This document shows positions 9,253-18,460 of a stretch of DNA of 64,000 nucleotides, piece after piece. Positions within the stretch are counted from its first letter, which is position 1; every line of letters starts with the position of its first letter. The stretch spans positions 1-64,000 of the forward strand of contig NZ_JADNLK010000002.1 of NCBI RefSeq assembly GCF_015555905.1, written 5' to 3'. The notes under the pieces were generated by a model. That model worked only from the letters and a program-made list of their open reading frames with translations, searched no databases and had not been told where the DNA came from. This stretch comes from Clostridium sp. D43t1_170807_H7 (lineage in GTDB: Bacteria; Bacillota; Clostridia; Clostridiales; Clostridiaceae). A program made the position numbers and the translations under genes.

Positions 9253-10740
9253 TTACTTTTTCTTTTTTATTACTAAATATACTCCAGCACCAATAATTAC
9301 AACTGCTACAGCTATAATTACTCCATAGAATACACCTTGTCCAGTCTTTGGTAAATCATTTTTATTTTCTTCAGTTATCTTATCATCATTAATAATATCA
9401 TTATTACTATTATCTGATGAATCAGGATTATCTGGTACTTGTGGCTTATTTGGATTGTCAACACTTCCATTATCTTCTACATTCCCAGAACCTGAATTAT
9501 CTGTTTCTGTATCTCCGTTATTTTCGTTATCAACGTCGCCACCGTTATTTCCGTTATCAATGTCAGCACCGTTATTTCCGTTATCAACGTCACCGCCATT
9601 ATTTCCGTTATCTCCTGATGTATTATCATTTGAATCATCTGATTTTTCAATAACTAAAGTAATTTCTTTTTCAGTGACATTTCCAAATCTATCTGTTGAT
9701 ACTGCAGTTATATTATAAGTTCCTGGAACAGTTAAATCATAATCTCCTTTTATTTCAACATCAATAGCTCTTCCTAAATAATCAACTGCAGTTATATAGT
9801 CATTTAAGTCAACTGTATCTCCAGCAGTAATAGTTAATTTATCACTATCACTATTATTAACAGTTATCACTGGATTAGTTACAGTATCTACTGCTATATC
9901 TTCAACAATTACTGTTGTTTCTAAATATGAAGTATCTCCTTCATTATCAGATACACTGTATTTAATAGCATAAGATCCAACTACTTTAGTATTAACTTTC
10001 CCTTCAACAGTAACATTGTCAGTAGAAATTATTCCATCTTCTTCGTCAGTAACTTCTATGTAAGTTTTTGCATCAAAAGTATCACCTTTAGATATAACAA
10101 TCATTCCATTAACTACTGAAGGTGAATTCTTTAATGCAATTATAGGTGATGAATTTATAGTTAACTTATCATCACTTAAATTAGCCATATCAATCCCAGT
10201 AACTTGCTTATTTGTATCATTAATTACATAACTATAAGAAACTCCATTATTATTTAAAGTAGCATCAATAAAATATGCTGAGCTTCCATTTGATACTTTA
10301 GAAACTTCTATTTCACATATATCTAATGTTCCACCAACCTTCTTTAAAGCATCACTAGAAACAGCGAAAATTTCTATTTTCTTATTGTCATTGCTCATTT
10401 TCACGTGAGTCTTTAAATCATTTGAACCAGAAGTAACAAGCCAATTAATGCTATCTGCCTTAAACTTAGCATTACCATTAATTTCTAAACTTAATTGTAA
10501 TGATTTTATTACTGGTGTAAAATCATTTAATGATATTTTAACCTTATCTCTGCTTATTTTCTCAACATTTAACTCTACAGAAGGATTACTAACTTTATTA
10601 TTATCTGCAGAACTATTTTTTGAATATGCAAATACACTTATAAAAAGTGCAAATATAATTGCTAAAGATATAATTTTTTTATTTAATTTTTTCTTAGAGT
10701 ATCTTCTATCAGATCTCTTTTCGTAAATTTCCTTTTGCAT
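9253..10740 (-). CDS. LPXTG wall-anchored protein with cohesin-like domain
   Basis: 495 residues. A signal/membrane segment lies at about 25-45 (KKIISLAIIFALFISVFAYS). About 50-195 is a beta-rich domain resembling cohesins (IKSLQLSLEINGNAKF, GGTLDICEIEV). Two Ig-like DUF5011-type modules follow (KGDTFDAKTYIEV, AGDTVDLNDYITA). Next comes an Asn/Gly/Asp repeat region, and then the sortase signal LPKTG, a hydrophobic helix and KKKK. It would be covalently attached to peptidoglycan. Upstream and in the same direction lies a protein carrying a dockerin, the usual partner of cohesin, so this could be its anchor. The cohesin assignment comes from pattern and context only; other adhesin folds are possible. 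Confidence 0.8.
   Translation of the reverse strand: MQKEIYEKRSDRRYSKKKLNKKIISLAIIFALFISVFAYSKNSSADNNKVSNPSVELNVEKISRDKVKISLNDFTPVIKSLQLSLEINGNAKFKADSINWLVTSGSNDLKTHVKMSNDNKKIEIFAVSSDALKKVGGTLDICEIEVSKVSNGSSAYFIDATLNNNGVSYSYVINDTNKQVTGIDMANLSDDKLTINSSPIIALKNSPSVVNGMIVISKGDTFDAKTYIEVTDEEDGIISTDNVTVEGKVNTKVVGSYAIKYSVSDNEGDTSYLETTVIVEDIAVDTVTNPVITVNNSDSDKLTITAGDTVDLNDYITAVDYLGRAIDVEIKGDYDLTVPGTYNITAVSTDRFGNVTEKEITLVIEKSDDSNDNTSGDNGNNGGDVDNGNNGADIDNGNNGGDVDNENNGDTETDNSGSGNVEDNGSVDNPNKPQVPDNPDSSDNSNNDIINDDKITEENKNDLPKTGQGVFYGVIIAVAVVIIGAGVYLVIKKKK
9518..9615 (-). repeat. 27-bp tandem repeat in the wall-protein stalk
   Basis: Three full copies (9518, 9545, 9572) and a partial copy of a 27-bp unit encode nine-residue repeats of the type NGGDVDNGN, with single-base differences. 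The region is the flexible stalk before the LPXTG signal. Copy number is likely to vary between strains. Confidence 0.85.
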
Positions 10741-10812
10741 AACAATCCTCCTTACGGCTCATTATTTTTTTATTTTAAATTAAAGCTTTATCTTACTAAA
10801 AAAACTAATATT

Positions 10813-10854
10813 CTGTTATATCAAAATGTTGGTAACAACAATTTGATATAACAG
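10813..10854 (-). terminator. terminator after the M60-like gene
   Basis: CTGTTATATCAAA pairs with TTTGATATAACAG about 50 bases past the stop at 10904, followed by A/T-rich sequence. It separates the broken M60-like gene from the wall-protein gene, whose ribosome binding site (AAGGAGG) stands just upstream of 10740. Confidence 0.65.
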
Positions 10855-10903
10855 TTTTATATAACAATTGAAAAGACACGTTAGTTAATAAGAATATTTT
10901 TTA

Positions 10904-12058
10904 TTATCTGCTTTCTGTAATCTTATTAACTGTAGATTCTTTAATTTCAATTGCTTTAACATTGTCAGAAGTTAGACTTCTAGTCTTTCCAGATGTTAAG
11001 CTTATTTGTGGTAATACATCTGGTACTGCAATTCTAAATGTATCACTCACAAGTCTTTGTCCACCTTCTAAGGCATCAGCGCTATCTGTTCTGTATAATT
11101 CAGCAAATATTTCAGTATTATCTTTCATAAACTCTGATGCATATTGTGGCTCAACCCAATAAATCCAATTTCCTTCAGCTATTTCTTCTAAATTACCATT
11201 ATCAGGTACTTCAGCTAAAAGTATTCCATTATATTGATCTGCAATATGCTCTTCATTTTGATTTAATACTAAAGGTACATTAAATGCAGGATTTCCTCTA
11301 TACTCACCTGTTATAACAATTGAACCTGCCGGTATTGATTTTTCTTCATTTTCAGTAGTTGTAGGATCATCAACTACATAAATATACTTATCTTTTAATA
11401 TTCCGATACCATTCTTATAGTTAATATTGTCATCAGCTACACCTATTTCGATATTATCTCCAGGAGGTGTTAATATCTCAATCTCAGCTGCTGAAATATC
11501 CTTAGTTCCTAAAGCTGTTATCTTAACATATCTTGCATTATATGAATTTAATTGATTTCCACCAGTAACTCCTTCTTTATCAAAGTAAATAGTTTCTGTA
11601 GGATTATCTGCAGTTAAGCTTAATGTTCCTTCTTTAACAGTTGTCCAATTAGAACCGTCTTTACTTACTTCAATTTTAAACTTATTAAGAGCTGTACTTG
11701 CTACTGATTGCTTCTTAAATATAAATCCTGAAGTTTCCACTGGTGCTGTATATTTAATACCAACTAAAGTTTTCATTTCAGTTGTATCTAAGATTAAATA
11801 TGGATTGTTATTTGGATTCATTTCTGTTAAGTGAACTGAACTATTATACTCAGCCTTCGTTAACATTCTACCTTCATAAGCCGTAGTAGCATCATCATCT
11901 AATGCAAGTTTTAAATCTGCATTACTTTCACATGAGTGAATATCATTACTATCTTCGTGCGTACTTATTGTATTAGTAGTTAAAATTGTACTAGACTTAG
12001 CAACTCCACCATCATTCTTTGATATTTGATATTTAATCTTGTAAGTGGTGCTTTGTGC
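10904..12058 (-). pseudogene. C-terminal part of the broken M60-like surface protein
   Basis: Open frame without its own start signal; the first ATG is at 11866, but the protein-like reading continues upstream to about 12058, where a stop occurs. The residues upstream of that ATG (ADLKLALDDDATTAYEGR) and downstream (KFKIEVSKDGSNWTTVKEG, ARYVKITALGTKDISAAEIE) are an F5/8-type discoidin carbohydrate-binding domain. A beta-rich tail of unknown fold ends the protein. It lies one frame off from the upstream fragment ending at 11980, and the two overlap at the junction near 12020-12058. It was evidently the C-terminus of the same protein. No sorting signal is present. Confidence 0.85.
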
Positions 12059-15000
12059 TTATTAAAGTATGCTCTATCTTCATCATCAATTTGACCATTT
12101 CCATTGAAATCTTGAACTTCTTCAAATACACCTTTCTTAGCAAATCCAACTTGTACTTCTTGCTCCCATGCTAAAAGTGCATCATAAACTCTTTCAACTT
12201 GAGCATCTACATTACCTGCTAATCCTGATTCAATACCTTTTAATATTTCTGATGCAGGTAAAGTAAGAGTAAATCTATCCCCTTCAATATCTGTAGTATT
12301 TAAAACTGATGTTTTTTCATCGTAAGTATATATATTATTTGCATTATCTATATCACTAGCTTGTGCTGGGTATTTATTTTTAATATCTGCAACATAAGTC
12401 TTTAAGTCTGATATATATGTTCTAATCTTATCTTTAACTTCACTTTCTTTAGAAGCATCATTTATTAAATTATTAACATTTAAATGAGGAATTTCTGTAA
12501 CTCCACTTAAACGTATTTGAACATCAGCAGTTGTAGATCCTTGAGTAACTCTAGCCATAACTTGACCACCCTTTTCAACATTTGCTGAAATTATTTCTGG
12601 AATTACTATTTCTGTTCTTCCTGGAGAAATTGTAGTTACTTTACTTATATATTCTCCTGGCATTCCATAATTTTGTAAGAATACTATATCAACTTTTGTA
12701 TTAGGATCGCTTGAACCCATATATACAGTTATTGATTTAGATTCATTATTTTGGTCTTTTCCTGGTCTTGCAACACTACCTAAAGATTGATAGCTATTTT
12801 GCATTCCTAAAGATGGTGTTCCATTAGGAGTTCTAATGCTAGCATCTAATGTTGTTATTCTCTCAGAAACTTGCTTATCGTTAAATAATTTTTGTGCAAT
12901 TTCTAACTCTTTTTCTAATATTTCTTTATCTGGATGATATTCATTGCTTATAGGATCAGGAGTATTTAATCTCTTAGCTAAATCATCTAACATAGGTTGA
13001 GTTACTGTATCTTTAAGAACAAGTCTTAAATCATCTTCATATAAGTTCTTAATATCATCTGCTATACTATCATATTCATAGAATCTAAGCTCAGATACTG
13101 CGTGCATAGTTCCAGCATATCCTGAAAAGTCAACTTTTATTTTCTTTGTAGTTATTGGTTGATCTAATTTAGCAATATAATAATTATTGTTGTTAGAAAC
13201 TTTTCTCTGAACTGATTCTGTACGTACTTCATGTTTATTTCCGTTTTCATCCCAATAAGTAACCTTAACTTTATATGGAGAAATATTATATCCCTTCTCT
13301 AAAGTCTCTGCAAATGCTATTGAACCTATTGTATATGTATCATCAAATGTAATTTCTGAACCTCTATCAGCCCCGTAACTAGCACCGGTATCCCAATCAT
13401 TAACTTTCCATGTAGTTGTAAAATCACCATCTACTAATGCATACTCTGAATCATATGTTAAAGCTGTATCATCTTTAGCCCAACCATCTTCATCTAACTT
13501 ATTACGTACATCAATAATATGAGTAGTTCCTATTTCATTATCGCTAGTAGGTCTATTAATAAGCTTATACTCTGACATAACTGGTGGATTTACTGAAGTT
13601 GTACTAGCTATATATGTTTCACTCATCTTACTAGTTCCTAAATGGTTTGTTGCAGTAACTCTTACCTCATAAGAAGCATTATCATCAAGTTCATTTATTG
13701 TATAACTATGACTTCTTACTAACTTAGACTTATCTGGATTTACTACTTGTTGACTATCTTCAGTAACTTCAATTCTATCTTCATTTGCTTTTATCCAATT
13801 TTTATTTGTATCTCCAAGTTTTCTATAGTAAATATCAAAGTCTCTTGCTTGAGAGTGTTGCTCCCAACTTACTGTAAATGATTTATATCCTTGTTCTGTT
13901 GTTAAGTTTCTTGGTGGTTCAGGAGATTGTATTGGAACAACTTGTATTTCTGATACACTTCCCTTATCGCCATTGTAGTAGCTTTCAATTGGATTGAAAT
14001 TTGAATCTACATTATCTGCTTTTCCATCAAAAGCTGATGGCACATCATTTTCAGTTAAGTAACCACTGCTCCAATCACCATTTAATGATTGAATACTTAC
14101 TCTATATAAATCATAAGGCTTAATATCTTTATCTAATATATTTAAATTAGTTTCATTTGTTTGAAGTTTCTTTGTGCTAACAACTTGTCCATTTTCATTA
14201 AGCTTTTGATAAGTTACTTCATATGATGTTACATTTGGTTGTGCTTCCCATGATATTGTTATTCTTTCATCATGTAAGTTTGTTGATGTTTCAAGTGTTT
14301 TTATTTGAGGAATATTCATATCTGGCTTTGGAACTTCTTTATAAACATTATTTAAAAATTCTATCTTAGCTATTTCAGAAATGTTTTTATTTCCTCTATT
14401 CCCTGTTACATTAATAGTAATTTGTTTAACAGCTACTTGTTTTCCAAGATCTATTACTAAGTCTCCTGAGTCTGTGCTTCTAAAAGCTGCAACTGCTATA
14501 CCTCCAAAGCTTATTGTTTCAACATTTCCATTTTCATCTTCATATGTTACAGTTCCTGCTTCTGGAAGAGCTGCATCTGCATTACTTGAATTTTCAGGTG
14601 CTTTAAGAACTATTTTCTCCATTACTACAGATTCATTATTTCCTGCTGATAAATCTATACCAATAGATAATGGTGATTCTTCAGTTGGAGCTTTTCCATC
14701 AGCTTTAGCTATTGTAACTGACTTATCATTATCTACAAGTATATCTCTTATATCTGTACCTGCCTCTAATTTTAAATTTTTATCATCAATATTAATTTTA
14801 TCTACTTCTAATATTGCATCAGTATTTACTATTTCTACACTACCTTTAGTTAAACCTATATTTTCATTAACATAAGTTAAATCAGCAACATCGACTTTTC
14901 CATCTTTATTAATGTCATATTTTGAATTAGATGATCCTATATTTTCAAATACTAAATTGTAATCACCCATATCTATTTTGCCATCACCATTAACATCTCC

Positions 15001-15801
15001 GGCTAAAAATACTCCATTATACTTTAAAGCTTCATTATTGCTATTTCCTAAAACAACTCTCTTTGAAAAGTCTTTTATTTCTATATTATCTACTGTAGTG
15101 TCTATGTAACTTTCTGATTTAATTTCAGCACTATATGTTCCAAGCTCTAGTTTTTCAACTGTAATATGTACGAAGTAGATTGAATTATCTCCATCTTCTA
15201 ATGGTTGCTTCTTTGAATTTAGCTTTTCAATTTTATAAGTTGACCCATTATCTAAAGTACCTTCTTCAATTGATAAATCTGATATTTGCCCTATCTTTTG
15301 ATTTTCATTAAATAAGTTAATATGTATTGAATCAGTATTAATTATTGGCATAGCAAAATTAATATCGAATTCTAATTTTCCATATTTTTTTACTTGCGCA
15401 TAGTTAGTAGCTTTATTTTCAATCTCTTTTTCATTTACATCAATTTCATCTATATTATTAGATTGTTCATCTTCTACATTTGAGTTGATTTCAACCTCAC
15501 CACTCTCTAACTTATCATCAGAAGATATATTACTTTCCTCTAATGTTTGTCCATTACTTTCAGTTAATGATTCTTCAGAATCTGAATCATTAGCACTTTC
15601 ATTAGCTGATTGATTTTCTTCAATATTGTTTTCTATTTTATCAGTATCTTCAACAATTACCTCTGTTGAGTTATTAATATTTTCATTAACATTAACAGAA
15701 TCATCTACTTTAGTAGTTGAATTCATTGCTTCTACTGACATAGTAGATAAATTTGTTGCTGCCAATGCTGTTGCAATAGTACATGATACTATTTTTTTCA
15801 T
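11980..15801 (-). pseudogene. secreted dockerin/FN3/M60-type protein, catalytic core deleted
   Basis: 1273 residues after AAAAAGGAGAGGG. Signal peptide 1-26, acidic linker to about 130, a type I dockerin at about 266-312 (DVNGDGKIDMGDYNLVFE and DINKDGKVDVADLTYVNE), a discoidin-like region, two FN3 modules (about 505-600 and 640-740), a second F5/8-type module (about 775-905), then about 985-1255 matching the N-terminal half of the M60/enhancin-like metalloprotease domain (SLGMQNSYQSLGS, RVYDALLAWEQEV, LTRLNIKYQRM). Known M60 proteases cleave mucin-type glycoproteins and continue into an HExxH zinc site; here the frame instead ends 10 residues later (VELLSLVQF) and no HExxH occurs anywhere. 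The rest of the protein continues out of frame. Probably inactive as a protease, though a secreted binding protein could still be made. Confidence 0.85.
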
Positions 15802-15819
15802 TTATGCCCTCTCCTTTTT

Positions 15820-15836
15820 GTTAAATTTAGTCAATA
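15820..15836 (-). promoter_or_regulatory. 17-base leader element shared by two exported-protein genes
   Basis: GTTAAATTTAGTCAATA (plus strand) lies just upstream of the M60-like ribosome binding site. The identical 17 bases stand at 39965-39981 in the same position before another exported-protein gene. A small-RNA pairing site or a shared regulator is possible; nothing in the window shows which. Confidence 0.4.
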
Positions 15837-16098
15837 TAACTTAGCATTCTACGTTTCATATTATTATTTATCATTTTAAAACCCTTTTTTTAATATTTTA
15901 TTTAATAAAATTAAATTTAATATCATTTTTCATTTTTCAACTTCTATTCTTATTAATTATTATTAAAATATTTAAAATAATAATAAGTAACATATATTCA
16001 GCTTATCTCTTTTACCTATATTCTTATGAATAATTAATATAAAAAAATAAACTTCTATCATTACTTTGACTACCATAGCCATTAATTTCAAGCAATAA

Positions 16099-16137
16099 AA
16101 AAATGCATAAATCCTTAATTAGAATTTACACATTTTT
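16099..16137 (-). terminator. terminator after the ABC-F gene
   Basis: AAAAATGCATAAAT pairs with ATTTACACATTTTT, apart from a central mismatch, with an 11-nt loop and T-run. It lies past the in-frame tail that follows the ABC-F stop. Confidence 0.65.
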
Positions 16138-16256
16138 AATTAATCTAACTCATATTGCACTTTTGTCAATTGCAACTTAACTCTCTTATAATTAATTTTA
16201 TATGAAGCATCAATAAGTCTTCTACCTTCTGAAGTTTCATAATAAAAATATCTACA

Positions 16257-17915
16257 TTAAGATTTTCTTTTTAATTTTACTTCTTTTAAGGAATTCACAA
16301 GTTCTAAATATTCTTCATTAAGTTTCTCCTTTTTCTCTTCATCAGATTCTATTGATAATAAAGAAATTACCTCCGATACCTTGTTTTCAAGAAGTAATAT
16401 CTCATCATCTAAATGCTTATTTTCTGAATTCTTATTATTATTTTCAAAACTTTTAATGTATTCAGGATAAGTTCCTATAAATTCATGTATTTTTTTATCC
16501 TTAATTTCAATTATATGATTACATACATTAGATATAAACTCTATGTCATGAGATACTAATAATAAAGTTTTATTTGTATTAACTAAAGCATTTTCTAATG
16601 CTTCTATAGTTTTTATATCTAAATAATTAGTTGGTTCATCTAGTATTAATAAGTTATTATTAGATAATATTATCTTACATATAGCTACTTTGACTCTTTC
16701 TCCCCCGGATAATTCACTCACTATTTTATTTACAGAATCATTTTTAAATCCAAATTCACTTAAATTTATTCTTATAAAACTTTCATCCCACTTAGAATCT
16801 TTCTTTATATTTTCTAAAATACTACTTTCACTATCTAAAATATCTTGCTTTTGATCAAAATACCCTATTTTAACACAACTTGATATATTTATTTTTTCTG
16901 AATCATTGTTTAAAATTTGTTTTAATAAAGTTGTTTTTCCACACCCATTAGCTCCAATTAATGCAATCTTTGCTCCATTTCTTATATTTAAATTAATTTT
17001 ATCTATTAAAACCTTATCTTCTACTAATAATTTAAAATCTTTAATTTCTATTAAGTTTTTAGAAGCGACTTCACTACCTTCATTTATATTTATAATAATC
17101 TTTTCCTTCTTCTTAGGTGGTACCTTAACTTCCATATGTTTTATTCTTTTTTCTATTGATTTTATATTATTCTCAATATGCTTTTTTCCTCTCTGATCTC
17201 CCATTTTAATAGTCTTTGCTTCTGACTTTCCCATTCCCTTAGGAGCTTTTTTTATTCTATCTCTCAATACTTCTTTTTCACTTATTACATTCTCTAATCT
17301 TTCTTTTTCATGTCTATAATTTTCATATTCTTTTTTTTGCTTTTCATAGTCTTCTTCTTTTAAACTTATATATTTACTATAATTACCCTTATAGACTTTT
17401 AATTTTCCATCTTCTATTTCTACAATCTCATTACATATGTCATCTAGAAACTTTCTATCATGTGAAACTATCAATAGTGCTCCATTATACTTTTTAAACA
17501 TATTATCTAGACTCTTTATACTTTCCCTATCTAAATTTGAGGTAGGTTCATCAGCAATAATAAGGCTTGCATTTTCTTCTAAGGCACTTACTACTCTCAT
17601 TTTTACCTTTTCCCCTCCTGATAAATAATCCTCATATTCATCAGGAACATTAAAGATTTTTTTAATCTTACTATTCTCACACATTCTATATCCATCATCT
17701 AATTGACTTATATAAGAATAACTATCTGTCAAAGTTATTGAGCCTTCATCAGCCTTTATTTCCCCAAGTAAAATCTTTAATAATGTTGTTTTTCCTACTC
17801 CATTTTCACCAACAATTCCCATTTTATCTTTTTCTTCTATCTCAAACTTATCTATATCTAATATTAATCTATCGCCATAATACTTTTTTAGATTTTTAAT
17901 TGTTGCAAGCTTCAT
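16257..17915 (-). CDS. ABC-F family ATPase, possible ribosome-protection protein
   Basis: 552 residues with two nucleotide-binding domains and no membrane segments. First domain: Walker A GENGVGKTT, signature LSGGEKVK, ADEPTSNLD. Second: GANGCGKTT, LSGGERVK, LDEPTNYLD. They are joined by a charged coiled linker at about 170-265 (KAPKGMGKSEAKT), whose tip reaches the ribosome's peptidyl-transferase centre in known members. Linker and length resemble the antibiotic-resistance subgroup (Lsa/Vga/CplR-like) more than the housekeeping EttA/Uup group, so a role against lincosamides, pleuromutilins or streptogramin A is possible but unproven. GGAGGTG lies before the ATG. The stop is followed in frame by 38 more open codons and then a terminator. 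Confidence 0.85.
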   Translation of the reverse strand: MKLATIKNLKKYYGDRLILDIDKFEIEEKDKMGIVGENGVGKTTLLKILLGEIKADEGSITLTDSYSYISQLDDGYRMCENSKIKKIFNVPDEYEDYLSGGEKVKMRVVSALEENASLIIADEPTSNLDRESIKSLDNMFKKYNGALLIVSHDRKFLDDICNEIVEIEDGKLKVYKGNYSKYISLKEEDYEKQKKEYENYRHEKERLENVISEKEVLRDRIKKAPKGMGKSEAKTIKMGDQRGKKHIENNIKSIEKRIKHMEVKVPPKKKEKIIININEGSEVASKNLIEIKDFKLLVEDKVLIDKINLNIRNGAKIALIGANGCGKTTLLKQILNNDSEKINISSCVKIGYFDQKQDILDSESSILENIKKDSKWDESFIRINLSEFGFKNDSVNKIVSELSGGERVKVAICKIILSNNNLLILDEPTNYLDIKTIEALENALVNTNKTLLLVSHDIEFISNVCNHIIEIKDKKIHEFIGTYPEYIKSFENNNKNSENKHLDDEILLLENKVSEVISLLSIESDEEKKEKLNEEYLELVNSLKEVKLKRKS

Positions 17916-18321
17916 TTCACACCTCCAAGTACTTCTATAAAAAGTTTGTGCAAAATCTTTATTAATAATCTTTAATTTTATTTATTACGAACTAAGGAGC
18001 TGTATCAGATTGAATTAATAAATTCAGTCTGAATACAACTCCTTTTTAATTGTTCAAAATTTTATACACTAATTTTTATGTAAATATTGCTATTAATTTT
18101 GTTTTTACATGACAAAAAGAAGGTTAGATGCCTTCTGATATAATTTTCATATATAGTTTTTATTATGCACCTTCAACTTGAATAGATCTATTTATTCTTA
18201 AACATATACCTTCTTTGGTTGTTATATTAGCTGAAATATAATGTTCTTACTGAATCATCTTTTGGTATAATAATTTCTAAATTAATTGGGAATCCTAATT
18301 GATGGATGTGTATAATATTTT

Positions 18322-18362
18322 TTTTGCACACATTATTTTTCATGAAAATATTATGTGCAAAA
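18322..18362. repeat. hairpin inside the IS1182-type remnant
   Basis: TTTTGCACA / TGTGCAAAA with an inner TTTTCATGAAAA palindrome. It lies between the transposase N-terminal scrap and the terminator and may be part of the element's end structure. Confidence 0.5.
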
Positions 18363-18390
18363 AGGAGGATTCGAATTCGAACCCTCCTTT
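18361..18390 (-). terminator. terminator after the P-type ATPase gene
   Basis: AAAGGAGG / CCTCCTTT around the palindrome CGAATTCG, flanked by A- and T-runs on both sides. It lies about 70 bases past the ATPase stop, within the mobile-element remnant. Confidence 0.65.
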
Positions 18391-18460
18391 TTTTTATCGG
18401 CTAGTATCAAAATTTATTTTGATACAGCCCCATTTTTTTATTAAATTTAAAAATATATCT

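Larger units (their letters stand above)
15802..16256 (-). other. intergenic region between M60-like and ABC-F genes
   Basis: 455 bases. Contains the M60-like 5' leader with a 17-base element shared with another gene (15820-15836), a terminator (16099-16137) and, directly after the ABC-F stop, a 38-codon open tail in the same frame (16140-16256; starts CRYFYYETSEGRRLIDAS). No other signal is clear. Confidence 0.6.
17996..18431 (-). mobile_element. internally deleted IS1182-type element
   Basis: Two transposase scraps on the minus strand resemble IS1182-family proteins. 18227-18310 encodes HQLGFPINLEIIIPKDDSVR, the conserved N-terminus. 18163-18225 encodes KEGICLRINRSIQVEGA, from the C-terminal part, in another frame. 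Most of the gene between them is gone. The ends look like terminal inverted repeats: GGAGCTGTATCAGA at 17996 and the complement of TTTTGATACAGCCCC at 18417-18431, each nested in its own palindrome. At 436 bp it fills the gap between the ABC-F and P-type ATPase genes and cannot move by itself. No target duplication was identified. Confidence 0.7.

Noticed and set aside
9455..9718. Ser/Pro-rich open frames opposite the LPXTG stalk
   Set aside because: They are the complement of the 27-bp repeat and have no start signals.
11866..11980. Separate promoter and start for the 320-residue discoidin fragment
   Set aside because: The protein-like reading continues upstream of the ATG at 11866 and there is no ribosome binding site, so it is part of the broken upstream gene.
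14381..14875. 164-codon open frame on the plus strand
   Set aside because: Lies wholly antisense to the M60-like gene, rich in Ser/Ile/Phe as shadow frames are, with no ribosome binding site.
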